Shown here: piece by piece, positions 52,119 to 61,281 of the stretch
How the letters are laid out: every line of letters starts with the position of its first letter
Position numbering within the stretch: position 1 is the first letter of the stretch
Assembly: GCA_012959525.1 (NCBI GenBank)
Contig: DUDB01000061.1
Coordinates: 173,514 to 237,513, forward strand
Direction of reading: 5' to 3'
DNA from: Planctomycetota bacterium
GTDB taxonomy: Bacteria; Planctomycetota; UBA1135; GCA-002686595
DNA: 64,000 nt
The notes under the pieces: generated by a model
The model's input: the letters and a program-made list of their open reading frames with translations, nothing else
Databases searched by the model: none
Told to the model about the DNA's origin: nothing
Program-made: the position numbers and the translations under genes

Positions 52119-53684
52119 ATGCCGTACCGCTTTTCCCGACTCGCCGCACTTACCCTCTTACTCTTGTCAGCCTGCGCTACAACCCAGACCGACGTCCCTC
52201 CAACTCCATACGACGTGGAGGGCAAATCCCTGACCGAATTGCGAGGGGATCTCATGGGTGGAGCCGTGACCTCGGAACGTCTAATCGAGCTCTACCACGA
52301 ACGCATCGCCTTGATTGACGATGCGGGTCCACTACTGAACAGCATCCTCGCCCTAAACCCGAGCGCCCTCGACGACGCGCGCAGGCTGGATGCCGAACGT
52401 GCGCGGGGTGAGATCCGCGGTCTCCTGCACGGCGTCCCGATTCTTCTCAAGGACAACATCGAGTCCAAGGACCCCCTGCCCACCACCGCCGGCTCTCTGG
52501 CCTTAGCCGAGAACTTCACGGGCCGCGACGCCCCCATCGTCGCGCGTCTGCGTGCCGCGGGAGCCATCATCTTGGGTAAGGCGAACCTGAGTGAGTGGGC
52601 CAACATCCGCTCGTCCAACTCCACCAGCGGCTGGAGCGCTGTCGGCGGCCTGACGCGCAACGCCCACGACCCGCTGCGGACGGCCTGTGGATCGAGCGCC
52701 GGCAGCGGGGTTGCCGTGGCCGCCTCTCTATGCGCCGCGGCTCTGGGCACCGAGACCGACGGTTCGATCACCTGCCCCGCTTCAATGAATGGCGTTGTGG
52801 GCCTCAAGCCCACGGTCGGTCTGCTCTCTCGCACGCACATCGTCCCCATTTCCCACACGCAGGATACCGCGGGGCCCATGACGCGCTCGGTAACCGATGC
52901 CGCACTTCTACTCTCCGTCATGGCGGGGAGCGATCCATCCGACCCCGGCACCGTCCTCGCAGATGACTTTGCGGATGCTTACCACGAGGGACTCGACACC
53001 GGGGCCAACGCTCTGAACGGTGCACGCCTTGGAGTCCTGAGATTCCACACCCGGCGACACGACGAGGGAACGCTCGCCCTCTTTGAGAAGACCCTCAACC
53101 TTCTGCGCGCAGCAGGAGCCGAGCTCGTCGAGATCGATGAGTTCTCCGGCATGCGCGGAATCGGTGGGCATGAGTTCCGAATTCTCCTGACCGAGTTGAA
53201 GGCAGACATGAACGTCTATCTCGCCTCGACCCCACCCGCCGTCACCACCCGCACCCTGGCCGACGTCATCGCCTTCAACAAGGCACACGCCGCCGAGGAG
53301 ATGCCCCACTTCGCCCAGGAGTTCTTCGAGCGGGCCGAGTCCCAGCCGGGCCTCGACGACCAGGAGTACAAGGACAGCGTCACGGCCGCGGCACGCATGG
53401 CTGGCCCGGAGGGCATCGACCGCCTCTTGGCTGAGAACAACGTCACGGCCCTCATCGCCCCCACCGCGGGCCCCGCGTGGATGATCGACCTGGAGAACGG
53501 CGACTCCCACGGCCCCTCCTGCACAACCCTTCCCGCCGTCGCAGGCTATCCGCACCTGACGGTTCCGATGGGGATGGTCGAGGGGCTGCCCATCGGCTTG
53601 TCATTCATGGGCACAGCCTGGTCTGAGGCCAATCTGCTGAGGTTGGGCCAGGGGTTTGAGATGGTGCGTGGCAAAATTCAGTAG
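52119..53684 (+). CDS. Amidase-signature lipoprotein
   Basis: A 521-residue protein with a lipoprotein signal (MPYRFSRLAALTLLLLSAC, lipobox LLSA|C19). The amidase-signature Ser-cisSer-Lys triad is present: K111 in GVPILLKDNIES, cis-Ser S192 in CGSSAGSG, and nucleophile S216 in GTETDGSITCPAS. Members hydrolyse amide bonds of diverse substrates such as peptide amides or acyl amides. Export as a lipoprotein suggests scavenging of an extracellular amide, or a wall-related role. A perfect inverted repeat lies 52 bases after the stop. Confidence 0.9.
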   Translation: MPYRFSRLAALTLLLLSACATTQTDVPPTPYDVEGKSLTELRGDLMGGAVTSERLIELYHERIALIDDAGPLLNSILALNPSALDDARRLDAERARGEIRGLLHGVPILLKDNIESKDPLPTTAGSLALAENFTGRDAPIVARLRAAGAIILGKANLSEWANIRSSNSTSGWSAVGGLTRNAHDPLRTACGSSAGSGVAVAASLCAAALGTETDGSITCPASMNGVVGLKPTVGLLSRTHIVPISHTQDTAGPMTRSVTDAALLLSVMAGSDPSDPGTVLADDFADAYHEGLDTGANALNGARLGVLRFHTRRHDEGTLALFEKTLNLLRAAGAELVEIDEFSGMRGIGGHEFRILLTELKADMNVYLASTPPAVTTRTLADVIAFNKAHAAEEMPHFAQEFFERAESQPGLDDQEYKDSVTAAARMAGPEGIDRLLAENNVTALIAPTAGPAWMIDLENGDSHGPSCTTLPAVAGYPHLTVPMGMVEGLPIGLSFMGTAWSEANLLRLGQGFEMVRGKIQ

Positions 53685-53736
53685 CCGTAGGATTCCCCAG
53701 CACCCAAGGACTCAACTTAGCCACGGGGTGCGAGGA

Positions 53737-53751
53737 CAGGGCTTAGCCCTG
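53737..53751. terminator. Inverted repeat after the amidase gene
   Basis: CAGGGC-TTA-GCCCTG, a perfect six-base-pair stem with three-base loop, 52 bases downstream of the amidase stop. No T-run follows, so a rho-independent terminator is only possible. Confidence 0.35.
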
Positions 53752-53809
53752 CCTGTAGAATCGTCGGTCGATTTCAAGCAGCGCCCCACCTATCGCACCT
53801 CAATTAGCC

Positions 53810-54844
53810 ATGAAAGCACCCATCCTCATCAGCCTCGCTCTCTTCCTCGGCAGCTCCCACGACCTCAGCGTCAAGCACGAGAAAGGCCAGGTCCGGCGCA
53901 CAAGCTTCACCTTTGAGGAGCAGCGTTCCTTGTCAGAGATGTCCAGCACGATGAACGGTGAGGCGCAGGGTGGAATGGACGACATGCAGCACGAGCAGAG
54001 CTATGGGGCCAGCGGTGTCTTTGTGGACCGCACCGTCGAGTCCGTCGACTCGAAGCGCACGGTCTTTGACCGCGAGTACGAGGAGCTGGGCCTCGAAATG
54101 GCCGTCCAGATCACGCCCCCTTTCGGAGAGAGTGTGGATGAGGAGGCCTCCGGTGAAAGCGACCTCGAGGGGGAGACGGTGCGCTTTACCTGGGACGCTG
54201 ATGACGAGGAATTCGATCCTGCTTTCCCCGAGGGCGAAGACGGCGACGAGGATCTGCTGGATGGACTCAGCGCAGAGTTCCCCTGGGCTTCCTACCTCCC
54301 CGAGGAAGGCGTCGCGGCCGAAGACGAGTGGGATATCGCACCGGAGGTCCTGATCCAGACCATCGAGCTGGGTGGCGACTTGTCCTTGACCAACGACCAG
54401 GAGGGCATGCTCGGCTCCGCTATGACCAAGGTCAGTGGCGGTCGGACTGGAGACTATGGGGGCGAGATGACGGCCACCCTGGTGGGTCTTACCGAGGTCG
54501 ACGGCCGTTCCCAAGCCGAGATATCCCTCGAAGTGGACGTCAGCATCGTGCAGGACAATACCGAGATGGCCCGCGCGGACATGGAGCAGCCCGACGACCT
54601 TCCAGAAGGTGCGGTCGTTCCCGACCTCAAGTCCGCGATGGTTGAGACCACGTATGAGGGTGAGGGCACACTGGTCTGGGACATTGAAGGCGGCTACCTC
54701 GTCAGCCTGGAGTTCGAGTTAGAGCTGGAGTCCATTCAAACGGTTCAGTTGCTGGTTGAGTTCGGTGGCCAATCGATGGACATAGAGCAGGTCATGAGCT
54801 TCGAGGGCGAACGCTACATGTCTATCGAGGTTGAAACGGAGTAG
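53810..54844 (+). CDS. Acidic secreted protein of unknown function
   Basis: A 344-residue protein with a short signal peptide (MKAPILISLALFLGSSHD). The mature part is very acidic (for example DADDEEFDPAFPEGEDGDEDLLDG) and beta-rich in the C-terminal half (LVSLEFELELESIQTVQLLVEFGG). Such acidic, low-Cys proteins are often calcium-binding or interact with cations, but no EF-hand or other motif is evident. It follows the amidase gene by 125 bases and converges on the 54972 gene. I recognise no family. Confidence 0.7.
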   Translation: MKAPILISLALFLGSSHDLSVKHEKGQVRRTSFTFEEQRSLSEMSSTMNGEAQGGMDDMQHEQSYGASGVFVDRTVESVDSKRTVFDREYEELGLEMAVQITPPFGESVDEEASGESDLEGETVRFTWDADDEEFDPAFPEGEDGDEDLLDGLSAEFPWASYLPEEGVAAEDEWDIAPEVLIQTIELGGDLSLTNDQEGMLGSAMTKVSGGRTGDYGGEMTATLVGLTEVDGRSQAEISLEVDVSIVQDNTEMARADMEQPDDLPEGAVVPDLKSAMVETTYEGEGTLVWDIEGGYLVSLEFELELESIQTVQLLVEFGGQSMDIEQVMSFEGERYMSIEVETE

Positions 54845-54971
54845 GGACCTGAGAGGCTCCGCCTCCTCCAGGAGCAGGCCTCCTCCGACAGGGAGCAGAG
54901 AACAGGGAGCAGGGAAGCGACGAGCGTGATCCGCCTTTCAAGGCCCTACCGCTTCGGCATCCCTGCGGTGT
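54845..54971. terminator. Convergent intergenic region with short hairpins and a direct repeat
   Basis: Between two converging genes. It holds GAGGC-TCC-GCCTC and AGGAG-CAGGC-CTCCT hairpins, and an 11-base direct repeat ACAGGGAGCAG at 54888-54898 and 54902-54912. It probably serves as a two-way termination region. No T-tract is present. Confidence 0.35.
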
Positions 54972-55967
54972 CTAGAGGCAGAACGTCACCCTCAAGCCAT
55001 CCGACACGTTCGACCCGTTTCCACCCGGTCCGGGCCCGTCCCGATACCAGCACTGAAAGCGCCAGGTCGATCCCGGCGTGATGATGTTGGGGCTGAACAG
55101 CGAACCCGGGATGTTGAGCTTCACGTCCAGCTGCCCGCTGCCGTCGATCTTGGCTGCGGGCAAGATGCGCGCCAGGCTCGTCGCCCCGGAGCCGATACAA
55201 CGAAAGCCGTCGGCCAGAGCAATAGGTGGAATCTCGACCGGCCCGTAGAAGAAGTGGGCGAACTGGTTGGCGGGTGCGCCACTAAGGGTCAGGTGAAAGT
55301 CGTTCACCTGCACGGAAGTGGAACCACTCCAGCCCGCGATCGCCCCGGGTCCGACCGAATTGGGTGCCGCAACGCAGAAATTCGTCGGACCCGACGAGCA
55401 GGCGTCGAGCACGATGCTCACGTCGTCGATCACCCAGCCTAGGTATTGGTTCGAAATGAGGTCGACCGCGTCAAAGCGAAAGCGTATGAGGACATCCTTG
55501 CCCAGCCACGGCGTCAGGTCGAACCCTATCTGATACCAGCGCCACAGGAGATTGCCCTCCCCCAACCAGTTCCAGGTCTGGCCCCCGTCGTCCGAGAGAT
55601 ACACGAAGCGCCAATCCCATCCGCAGGAGAAGCACTCGGTATCCTCATAGCTCCAGAGCGTGAGCCAGGCATCGTTGGCCGTGGCCGGCAGGTGGACCGG
55701 GGTCACCATCTGGAGGTCTCCGACCCAGTTGGTCTGATACATACAGCCGATGTTCTCCCCGAACCACATCGCATATTTGTTGGACGGGAAGGGCGCGATG
55801 CTGGTCAAGCATCCATTCGAGGACCGCGCCCGATGCCAGAGGCCCGTGGCGGTCCAGCGTCCGGCGATCGGGGTCTCGAAGTCCTCTTCGAAGACAACGG
55901 TCTGGCCCATGGACAGTGGGGATGCCGCGATGGCCAAGAGAGCCGCGACGGTTATTCTGTTCATCAT
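54972..55967 (-). CDS. Secreted protein with divergent lineage-type C-terminal domain
   Basis: Start at 55967 with AGGAGGC four bases upstream. A 331-residue protein with a signal peptide (MMNRITVAALLAIAASPLSMG). Residues about 25-190 look like a jelly-roll/MAM-like domain found at the N-terminus of secreted glycan-binding proteins (FEEDFETPIAGRWTATGLW, DDGGQTWNWLGEG, GWVIDDVSIVLD). The C-terminal about 130 residues are a diverged copy of the domain at 23690, 47127 and 57350: NFCVAAPNSVG, NQFAHFFYG, PGSTWRFQCWYRDGPGPGG and NVSDGLRVTF, but with the NPGGSQG-CLGG block replaced by FRCIGSGA. No catalytic motif. Confidence 0.75.
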   Translation of the reverse strand: MMNRITVAALLAIAASPLSMGQTVVFEEDFETPIAGRWTATGLWHRARSSNGCLTSIAPFPSNKYAMWFGENIGCMYQTNWVGDLQMVTPVHLPATANDAWLTLWSYEDTECFSCGWDWRFVYLSDDGGQTWNWLGEGNLLWRWYQIGFDLTPWLGKDVLIRFRFDAVDLISNQYLGWVIDDVSIVLDACSSGPTNFCVAAPNSVGPGAIAGWSGSTSVQVNDFHLTLSGAPANQFAHFFYGPVEIPPIALADGFRCIGSGATSLARILPAAKIDGSGQLDVKLNIPGSLFSPNIITPGSTWRFQCWYRDGPGPGGNGSNVSDGLRVTFCL

Positions 55968-56093
55968 CTTTGCCTCCTGTGAGACCTCCCCTGCCCTATG
56001 GAATCCAGGCTGGAGGCGCGCCCATTAGCGTAGAGAAAACCCAGCTCCCGGTGGACAGCGATTTGAGTAACCCCGTGCCGAAGCACCTGGTGC

Positions 56094-57230
56094 CTATTCT
56101 GCAGTGATCTCTTTCAGAGCCTTGGTCGCCTCCGCGAGCTCCGGCTCGAACTCAAGAGCCGCAGCGAAGGCCGCCCGCGCCTTGTCCTTGTCTCCCTGCA
56201 ATGCATGGATCTGGCCCTTGCGCCAGTGAATGCGTCCGACACTCGCCAGCATTTCGCCACGCGGCAGGTCGGCGAGGTAGTCGTCCAGCAGGTCCTGGGC
56301 CGTGTCGAGATCGAACTCGTGGTCGATACGCAACTGGGCGCGTCGATAGAGGGCGCGGTGAAAGGTGCCGTCCCTCTCGCCCCCCATCGCCCGGACAAAC
56401 TCCCCGTCGGCCTGGTTGTAGAGGGTGGACTTCTCTTCGAGTGACTCCTTGTCCGCAGCAAGTCTCTCCAGGAGGATCCCGTGGGTCAGGGCAAGGCCCG
56501 TGTGTGCGGGGTATTTCTGGACCGCGGCAGCGCTGCTCTCGCAGCCCGCGACCGCGTCCTCCAGGTGCCCCACCAGGGTCGCCTCCAGCCCGAGGGCGGT
56601 GGGCTCGTCCATGGAGGCCAGATCCGCGATGCGGTCCTTGGCCAGGTCAGGATTGCCGCCCAGCAGCTTGGGTATGAAGCCCAGAAAGAAGATCTCCTCG
56701 CTACGGGCCGTCACGTTTGAAGGGTCGAGGTCGATGCTCATGCGCAACTCCGCGAGCCAGGGTTCCATGTTCTTCATGGCCGCCATCATTCCCCCGACGC
56801 GCATCTGCTCTGCGATCGCGCGTGAGTAGACGTGGTGCGCGTCTCCACTGGCGGGCAACAGCTCGGCGCCGCGCCGTCCATGCGCCAACGCCGCTTCGGC
56901 GTCGTGCAAGCGGCGCGCCACGACGGACAGCAGGACGTGCAGGGCTCCCTCGTCCGTGGCTCCGCGCGGGGTATCCTTCAGGGCCCGGACAAGCGCTTCG
57001 CGCGCGGCCTCGAGTTCCGCGGGCTCGTACAAGTTCCGGGCCGCTTCTAGGCTCGCGGGGTGAAGACCTTCCAGCGTGACCGACAACTCCAAGCCGCCCT
57101 GCTCGGCCGCCAGTGCCCGGTCCTCATCACTTACCTCCACCACCGCGGCGGAGCTCTGCGCCATCCAGCGCCATGATCCCACACACAAGACCAGTAGGAG
57201 GACCACCCCGGTTATTCGAATCCAGTTCAT
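56094..57230 (-). CDS. Membrane-anchored TPR protein
   Basis: Start at 57230 (MNWIRITGVVLLLVLCVGS), chosen because it gives a single N-terminal membrane segment. The 378-residue product is mostly helical with TPR-like hairpins, such as EAARNLYEPAELEAAREALVRAL, LHDAEAALAHGRRGAELLPAS and the C-terminal KGQIHALQGDKDKARAAFAAALEFEP. It would hold proteins together at the cytoplasmic membrane, on the outer side. It is divergent from the FG-GAP gene with a 119-base shared upstream region. Confidence 0.8.
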   Translation of the reverse strand: MNWIRITGVVLLLVLCVGSWRWMAQSSAAVVEVSDEDRALAAEQGGLELSVTLEGLHPASLEAARNLYEPAELEAAREALVRALKDTPRGATDEGALHVLLSVVARRLHDAEAALAHGRRGAELLPASGDAHHVYSRAIAEQMRVGGMMAAMKNMEPWLAELRMSIDLDPSNVTARSEEIFFLGFIPKLLGGNPDLAKDRIADLASMDEPTALGLEATLVGHLEDAVAGCESSAAAVQKYPAHTGLALTHGILLERLAADKESLEEKSTLYNQADGEFVRAMGGERDGTFHRALYRRAQLRIDHEFDLDTAQDLLDDYLADLPRGEMLASVGRIHWRKGQIHALQGDKDKARAAFAAALEFEPELAEATKALKEITAE

Positions 57231-57349
57231 CGCCCAAGCATAGCCCCGTGGTGGCCCAGCGGTGGATCCCGTGCACGGTCCTGTGGGCATCGGAACCACC
57301 AGGACCAATGACCACACCCGTTAAGCTGGCATGCGGCTACGATTTGAGG

Positions 57350-59572
57350 ATGCATGCACCCATCATCAAGCTGATTCCCCACGCCCTGGCTGTCGCCGCA
57401 ATGACGGGCTCAGCTCTAGCACAGCAATTCGTCGAGTCCCCGGGGATGCTTGCCGGCAAGCGCTGGAGCGAGGGGGTCGAGTGTGTCGACGTGGACAATG
57501 ACGGCGACCTGGACCTCGTCTTCGCCGACGGTGAGGGGTTCACCAGCGCAGGACCGAAGCGCCAGAACAAACTGGCCATCAACATGCTGGTCGAGACGGG
57601 CAGCCTGTCTTTTGTGACCGACAGCGTTGCCCGCCTGGGTGGCCTCAAGAGCAACGGGAAGGGCGTCACATCAGCCGATGTGAACGGGGATGGCTACGTG
57701 GACCTCCTGTTCCTCAACGCGTTCAACACCGACCCGCCGTTCCTGTACATCAACCGCGGCGCGAGCCAGCCGGGGTTCTTCGACATGAAGAGTGCCACAA
57801 ACGGCTTCACCGTTCCCATGTCCTCCGCCGGGGCCATGTTCGGCGACCTGGATGACGACGGGGACCTCGACCTGATCCTGTGTGACTCGGGATCCAGCTT
57901 TCTGGGAGGTTCAGGAGGCAAGCCGCACCTGTACTTCAACGACGGGACGGGCGTTTTCACCGAGAACGCCGCCGCCCTCAGCGCGCCTACGAAGAAGGCC
58001 CACATGGACGTGCAGCTCGCCGATGTGGACGGCGATTGGGACCTGGACTTCATCGGGTTGAACCGCTCAACGAACAGCGGGGGCAATCACTACCTGATGC
58101 TCAACGACGGGACGGGCCAGTTCACGAACGCTTCCACTCTGCTGCCCAACACCAGCGGCAGCGTGTACGAGGCCGAGGTGGGCGACCTGGACGGGGATAC
58201 GGATCACGACCTGTTTTTTGTCAGCCTAAGCGGCTTTCAGGAGGGGCACGTGCAGAACGAATTGGTCGAGACCGGCTCTCTCTCTTTCAAGTCGGGCAGC
58301 CTCCAATCGGGAAGCGTGGACGACAACGAGATCGCTCTGCTCGACTACGACAGCGACGGGGACTACGACATCATCGTGGGCTCCCTCGGCTCAACCGAAC
58401 GTCTGTATCGGAACGATGGCGGCCTCTCCTTCTCGCTCCAGTCGGGAGCGATCCAAGGTATCAGCGACTCGACGCTGGACGCTGCCATTGGCGATCTGGA
58501 CAACGATGGTGATTACGACCTGATCACCGCGCAGGGTGAATCGAACTCTGCACAGTGGAACAACAAGGTGTTCTTGAACAACGGTCCCGCGGACAACCTG
58601 CCCCCGGTGGTGGTGGCAACCCGCTTGCCCGATACGGGGCTCACCTGGCCCCTTGTTGTGCACGCCAAGGTACGCGACCAGGTGCGGGATGACGGCATCA
58701 CCTACGTCACCGCTCATGCGGTAGCGGCGGAGAACACGGGAGTGACAAATGCCGTGAGCTTTGCGGCGGGGGCATTCAGTCCGCCTTCATTGAGCATCGC
58801 CACCGGAGACAGCGTCGCGTGGACAAACTCAGGGGCAACCAATGAGACCGTCACCAGCACTACGGCGCCCTGGACCTATGACATGGACCTGCCGGCGGGC
58901 TCGAGCGCAGCACGGGTCTTCGTGACGCCGGGCGTCTACCAGTACACCAGTTCCGCAAGTGGAGCCACGGGAACCGTGACGGTCACGGGCAGCACGATGA
59001 GTGCCCAGGGACTGGCCGCCGGTGGAACGATTTATCGCTTCTCCCTGGCGGCTCCTGCCACGCCATGGTCAACAGCTGCCGTTGAGTTGTTCTTCACCGA
59101 CTGGGTCGGCAATCAATCCGTTGCCGACGGCATCAGCGTGGCTGGGAACGTGACCATTGGTACCAACTACTGCGGGCCTGCGGTGCCCAACTCCTCCGGC
59201 CAATCCGCGACCGTGACGGGCCAGGGGAGCGCCACGGTGGCGGACAACAACCTCACCCTGGTGGCCAGTGCGCTGCCCGCGAACAAGTTCGGCTACTTCC
59301 TGGTCTCTGCGACCCAGGGGTTCATCGCCAATCCCGGCGGGAGTCAGGGGAACCTCTGCCTCGGTGGAACCATTGCGCGCTACAGCGGCAACGTCCTCTT
59401 CTCTGGCTCCGCGGGCACCTATCAGATGTCCGTGGACCTGACTCTGTTGCCCCCGCCCATAAGCCTGGCGGTCTCGTCCGGTGACACGTGGAACTTCCAG
59501 ACCTGGTTCCGCGACTCGAATCCCACCGGCACGTCCAACTTCACGGACGGGCTCTCCATCCTCTTCAACTGA
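57350..59572 (+). CDS. Secreted FG-GAP propeller / cupredoxin-like / lineage-type C-terminal domain protein
   Basis: Start at 57350 (MHAPIIKLIPHALAVAAMTGS), with a signal peptide cleaved near ALA|QQ. The 740-residue product has seven FG-GAP/VCBS repeats with D-x-D-x-D-G-D-x-D loops (DVDNDGDLDLVF, DVNGDGYVDLLF, DLDDDGDLDLIL, DVDGDWDLDFIG, DLDGDTDHDLFF, DYDSDGDYDIIV, DLDNDGDYDLIT), a full seven-bladed integrin-type propeller. Residues about 465-545 resemble a plastocyanin-like domain (SIATGDSVAWTNSGATNE, TPGVYQYTSSASGATGTVTV), but the expected Cys/His/Met copper ligands are absent. The last about 135 residues are the shared C-terminal domain (NPGGSQGNLCLGG, WFRDSNPTGTSNFTDG). I infer a surface adhesion or binding protein. 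Confidence 0.85.
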   Translation: MHAPIIKLIPHALAVAAMTGSALAQQFVESPGMLAGKRWSEGVECVDVDNDGDLDLVFADGEGFTSAGPKRQNKLAINMLVETGSLSFVTDSVARLGGLKSNGKGVTSADVNGDGYVDLLFLNAFNTDPPFLYINRGASQPGFFDMKSATNGFTVPMSSAGAMFGDLDDDGDLDLILCDSGSSFLGGSGGKPHLYFNDGTGVFTENAAALSAPTKKAHMDVQLADVDGDWDLDFIGLNRSTNSGGNHYLMLNDGTGQFTNASTLLPNTSGSVYEAEVGDLDGDTDHDLFFVSLSGFQEGHVQNELVETGSLSFKSGSLQSGSVDDNEIALLDYDSDGDYDIIVGSLGSTERLYRNDGGLSFSLQSGAIQGISDSTLDAAIGDLDNDGDYDLITAQGESNSAQWNNKVFLNNGPADNLPPVVVATRLPDTGLTWPLVVHAKVRDQVRDDGITYVTAHAVAAENTGVTNAVSFAAGAFSPPSLSIATGDSVAWTNSGATNETVTSTTAPWTYDMDLPAGSSAARVFVTPGVYQYTSSASGATGTVTVTGSTMSAQGLAAGGTIYRFSLAAPATPWSTAAVELFFTDWVGNQSVADGISVAGNVTIGTNYCGPAVPNSSGQSATVTGQGSATVADNNLTLVASALPANKFGYFLVSATQGFIANPGGSQGNLCLGGTIARYSGNVLFSGSAGTYQMSVDLTLLPPPISLAVSSGDTWNFQTWFRDSNPTGTSNFTDGLSILFN

Positions 59573-59625
59573 GCGGGAACGGCGTGGAGCCCGGCGGACA
59601 CAGCAGGTAGGCTGCCCCGCACGCC

Positions 59626-61281
59626 ATGTTCGTCCCGCTACCGCCAGCTCTTCCCGTTCAGGATCAGGCTGCGCTTTTTGTGGACGTCAGCGAAGAGGCC
59701 CTACCGGGGATCACCACGACCTGCGGCTCCGAGGACAAGGAGTGGATCCTGGAGGTCAACGGGGGCGGGCTGGCCCTGGCGGACTTTGATGGCGATGCCG
59801 ATCTCGACCTTGTGGTTGTAGATGGTTCGACCATGGAAAGGGTGAATGCGGGGGAGCGCGGGTTCGCGCCTCGGTTGCTGCTCAACGATGGCGCGGGCCA
59901 CTTCGAGCCCGCGGGTGATGCCTGGTCCATGGCGGGCGGTCGTTGGGGAATGGGTGCGGCGGTGGGTGACGTCAATGGGGATGGCTGGCCGGACCTTCTC
60001 ATCACCGAGTGGGGCCCCGATCGCCTCTTCTTGAATCAGGCCGGTGCGGGGTTCTTGGAGGTCACCGAGAGCGCAGGACTGGGCGCTTCGGCCTGGAGCA
60101 CGAGCGCCGCCTTCCTGGACGCCGACCGTGACGGCGACCTGGACCTCTATGTGGCGCGCTACCTTGAGTTCGATCCGAAGGCAATCCAACCAGCGAGCTC
60201 GGGAGACGCTCGCTGGAAGGGGCACCGGGTCATGGCTGGGCCCGAAGGTCTGACGCCCAGCGCGGACGCCTTCTACCTCGGCAACGGGGATGGGACATTT
60301 GAGTTGGCTTCGGATTCCTCGGGCCTAGGCAAGGTGAAGCCCGGCTACGGACTGGGAGTCATGACCTTGGACGTGGATGCAGACGGAGACACGGACGTGT
60401 ACGTGGCGAACGACTCCACCCCCAATCAGCTCCTTGAGAACCAGGGGGATGGGACGTTCATTGAGAGCGGATTCTCGCGCGGGCTGGCCTACGACGGCGG
60501 TGGACGCGAGCAGGCGGGGATGGGGATCGCGTGCGCGCACCTGGCGGGTGGAGAACGCGAGGCTCTTTTCGTGACGAACTTCTCGGGCGAGTCCAATGCC
60601 CTCTACCGTTCGTCTCCCAAGCGCCGTGCGTACCGCGACCGTTCAAGCCGTTACGGGTTGTCCGGCCCGAGTCTGATGAAACTGGGGTGGGGTACGGGTT
60701 TCTTCGACGCGGACCTCGACGGCGATCTGGATCTCTTTGTGCTCAACGGCCACGTGTATCCCCAGGCCGCCAGGATGGGCAGCGACACGCGCTATGCGCA
60801 GGATGACCAGCTGTTCCTTCAATCCGCAGATGGCGCCTTTGTTGAGCAGCGCCTGTCTGGTGGGCAGCCAGCCGTATCCCGCGCAGGCGTGGCGGGTGAT
60901 GTGGACGGCGATGGAGACGTGGACATCGTCGCCCTCTCCGTCGAGGGCCGGGTGCGGTTGTTGCAGAACCGAGCGCGACAGAAAGACATGGGTGCCTGGC
61001 TTGGAGTGCGCCTTGTCGGCGCCAACGGAGCCGAGGCCATGGGCACCACGGTGACGGTGGAGGCCGGAGGCCTGGTGCAGCACCGTCGCTCACGGACCGC
61101 GGGTGGGTTCCAGGCGGCAACACCGGCCAGTTTGCACTTTGGGTTGGGCAAGAGCGTCACTCCGGCCAAGGTGACGGTCCGTTGGCCTGACGGAACCACG
61201 ACCCTGATGCGTGACGTGCCGTGCAACGCATGGTTGGAAGTGTCGAAAGAGAGCGGGAGCGCGGCCGGAGGTAAGAAGTGA
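59626..61281 (+). CDS. CRTAC1-family FG-GAP / ASPIC-UnbV protein
   Basis: A 551-residue protein with at least six FG-GAP repeats carrying D-x-D-x-D-G-D-x-D loops (DFDGDADLDLVV, DVNGDGWPDLLI, DADRDGDLDLYV, DVDADGDTDVYV, DADLDGDLDLFV, DVDGDGDVDIVA). The C-terminal ASPIC/UnbV domain begins near LGVRLVGANGAEAMGTTVTVEA and ends with AKVTVRWPDGTTTLM. The N-terminus (MFVPLPPALPVQDQ) lacks an obvious signal peptide, so the true start may be missed or export may differ. The family is abundant in Planctomycetota, usually beside TPR proteins. Its stop overlaps the GTG of the following TPR lipoprotein by four bases. Confidence 0.85.
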   Translation: MFVPLPPALPVQDQAALFVDVSEEALPGITTTCGSEDKEWILEVNGGGLALADFDGDADLDLVVVDGSTMERVNAGERGFAPRLLLNDGAGHFEPAGDAWSMAGGRWGMGAAVGDVNGDGWPDLLITEWGPDRLFLNQAGAGFLEVTESAGLGASAWSTSAAFLDADRDGDLDLYVARYLEFDPKAIQPASSGDARWKGHRVMAGPEGLTPSADAFYLGNGDGTFELASDSSGLGKVKPGYGLGVMTLDVDADGDTDVYVANDSTPNQLLENQGDGTFIESGFSRGLAYDGGGREQAGMGIACAHLAGGEREALFVTNFSGESNALYRSSPKRRAYRDRSSRYGLSGPSLMKLGWGTGFFDADLDGDLDLFVLNGHVYPQAARMGSDTRYAQDDQLFLQSADGAFVEQRLSGGQPAVSRAGVAGDVDGDGDVDIVALSVEGRVRLLQNRARQKDMGAWLGVRLVGANGAEAMGTTVTVEAGGLVQHRRSRTAGGFQAATPASLHFGLGKSVTPAKVTVRWPDGTTTLMRDVPCNAWLEVSKESGSAAGGKK

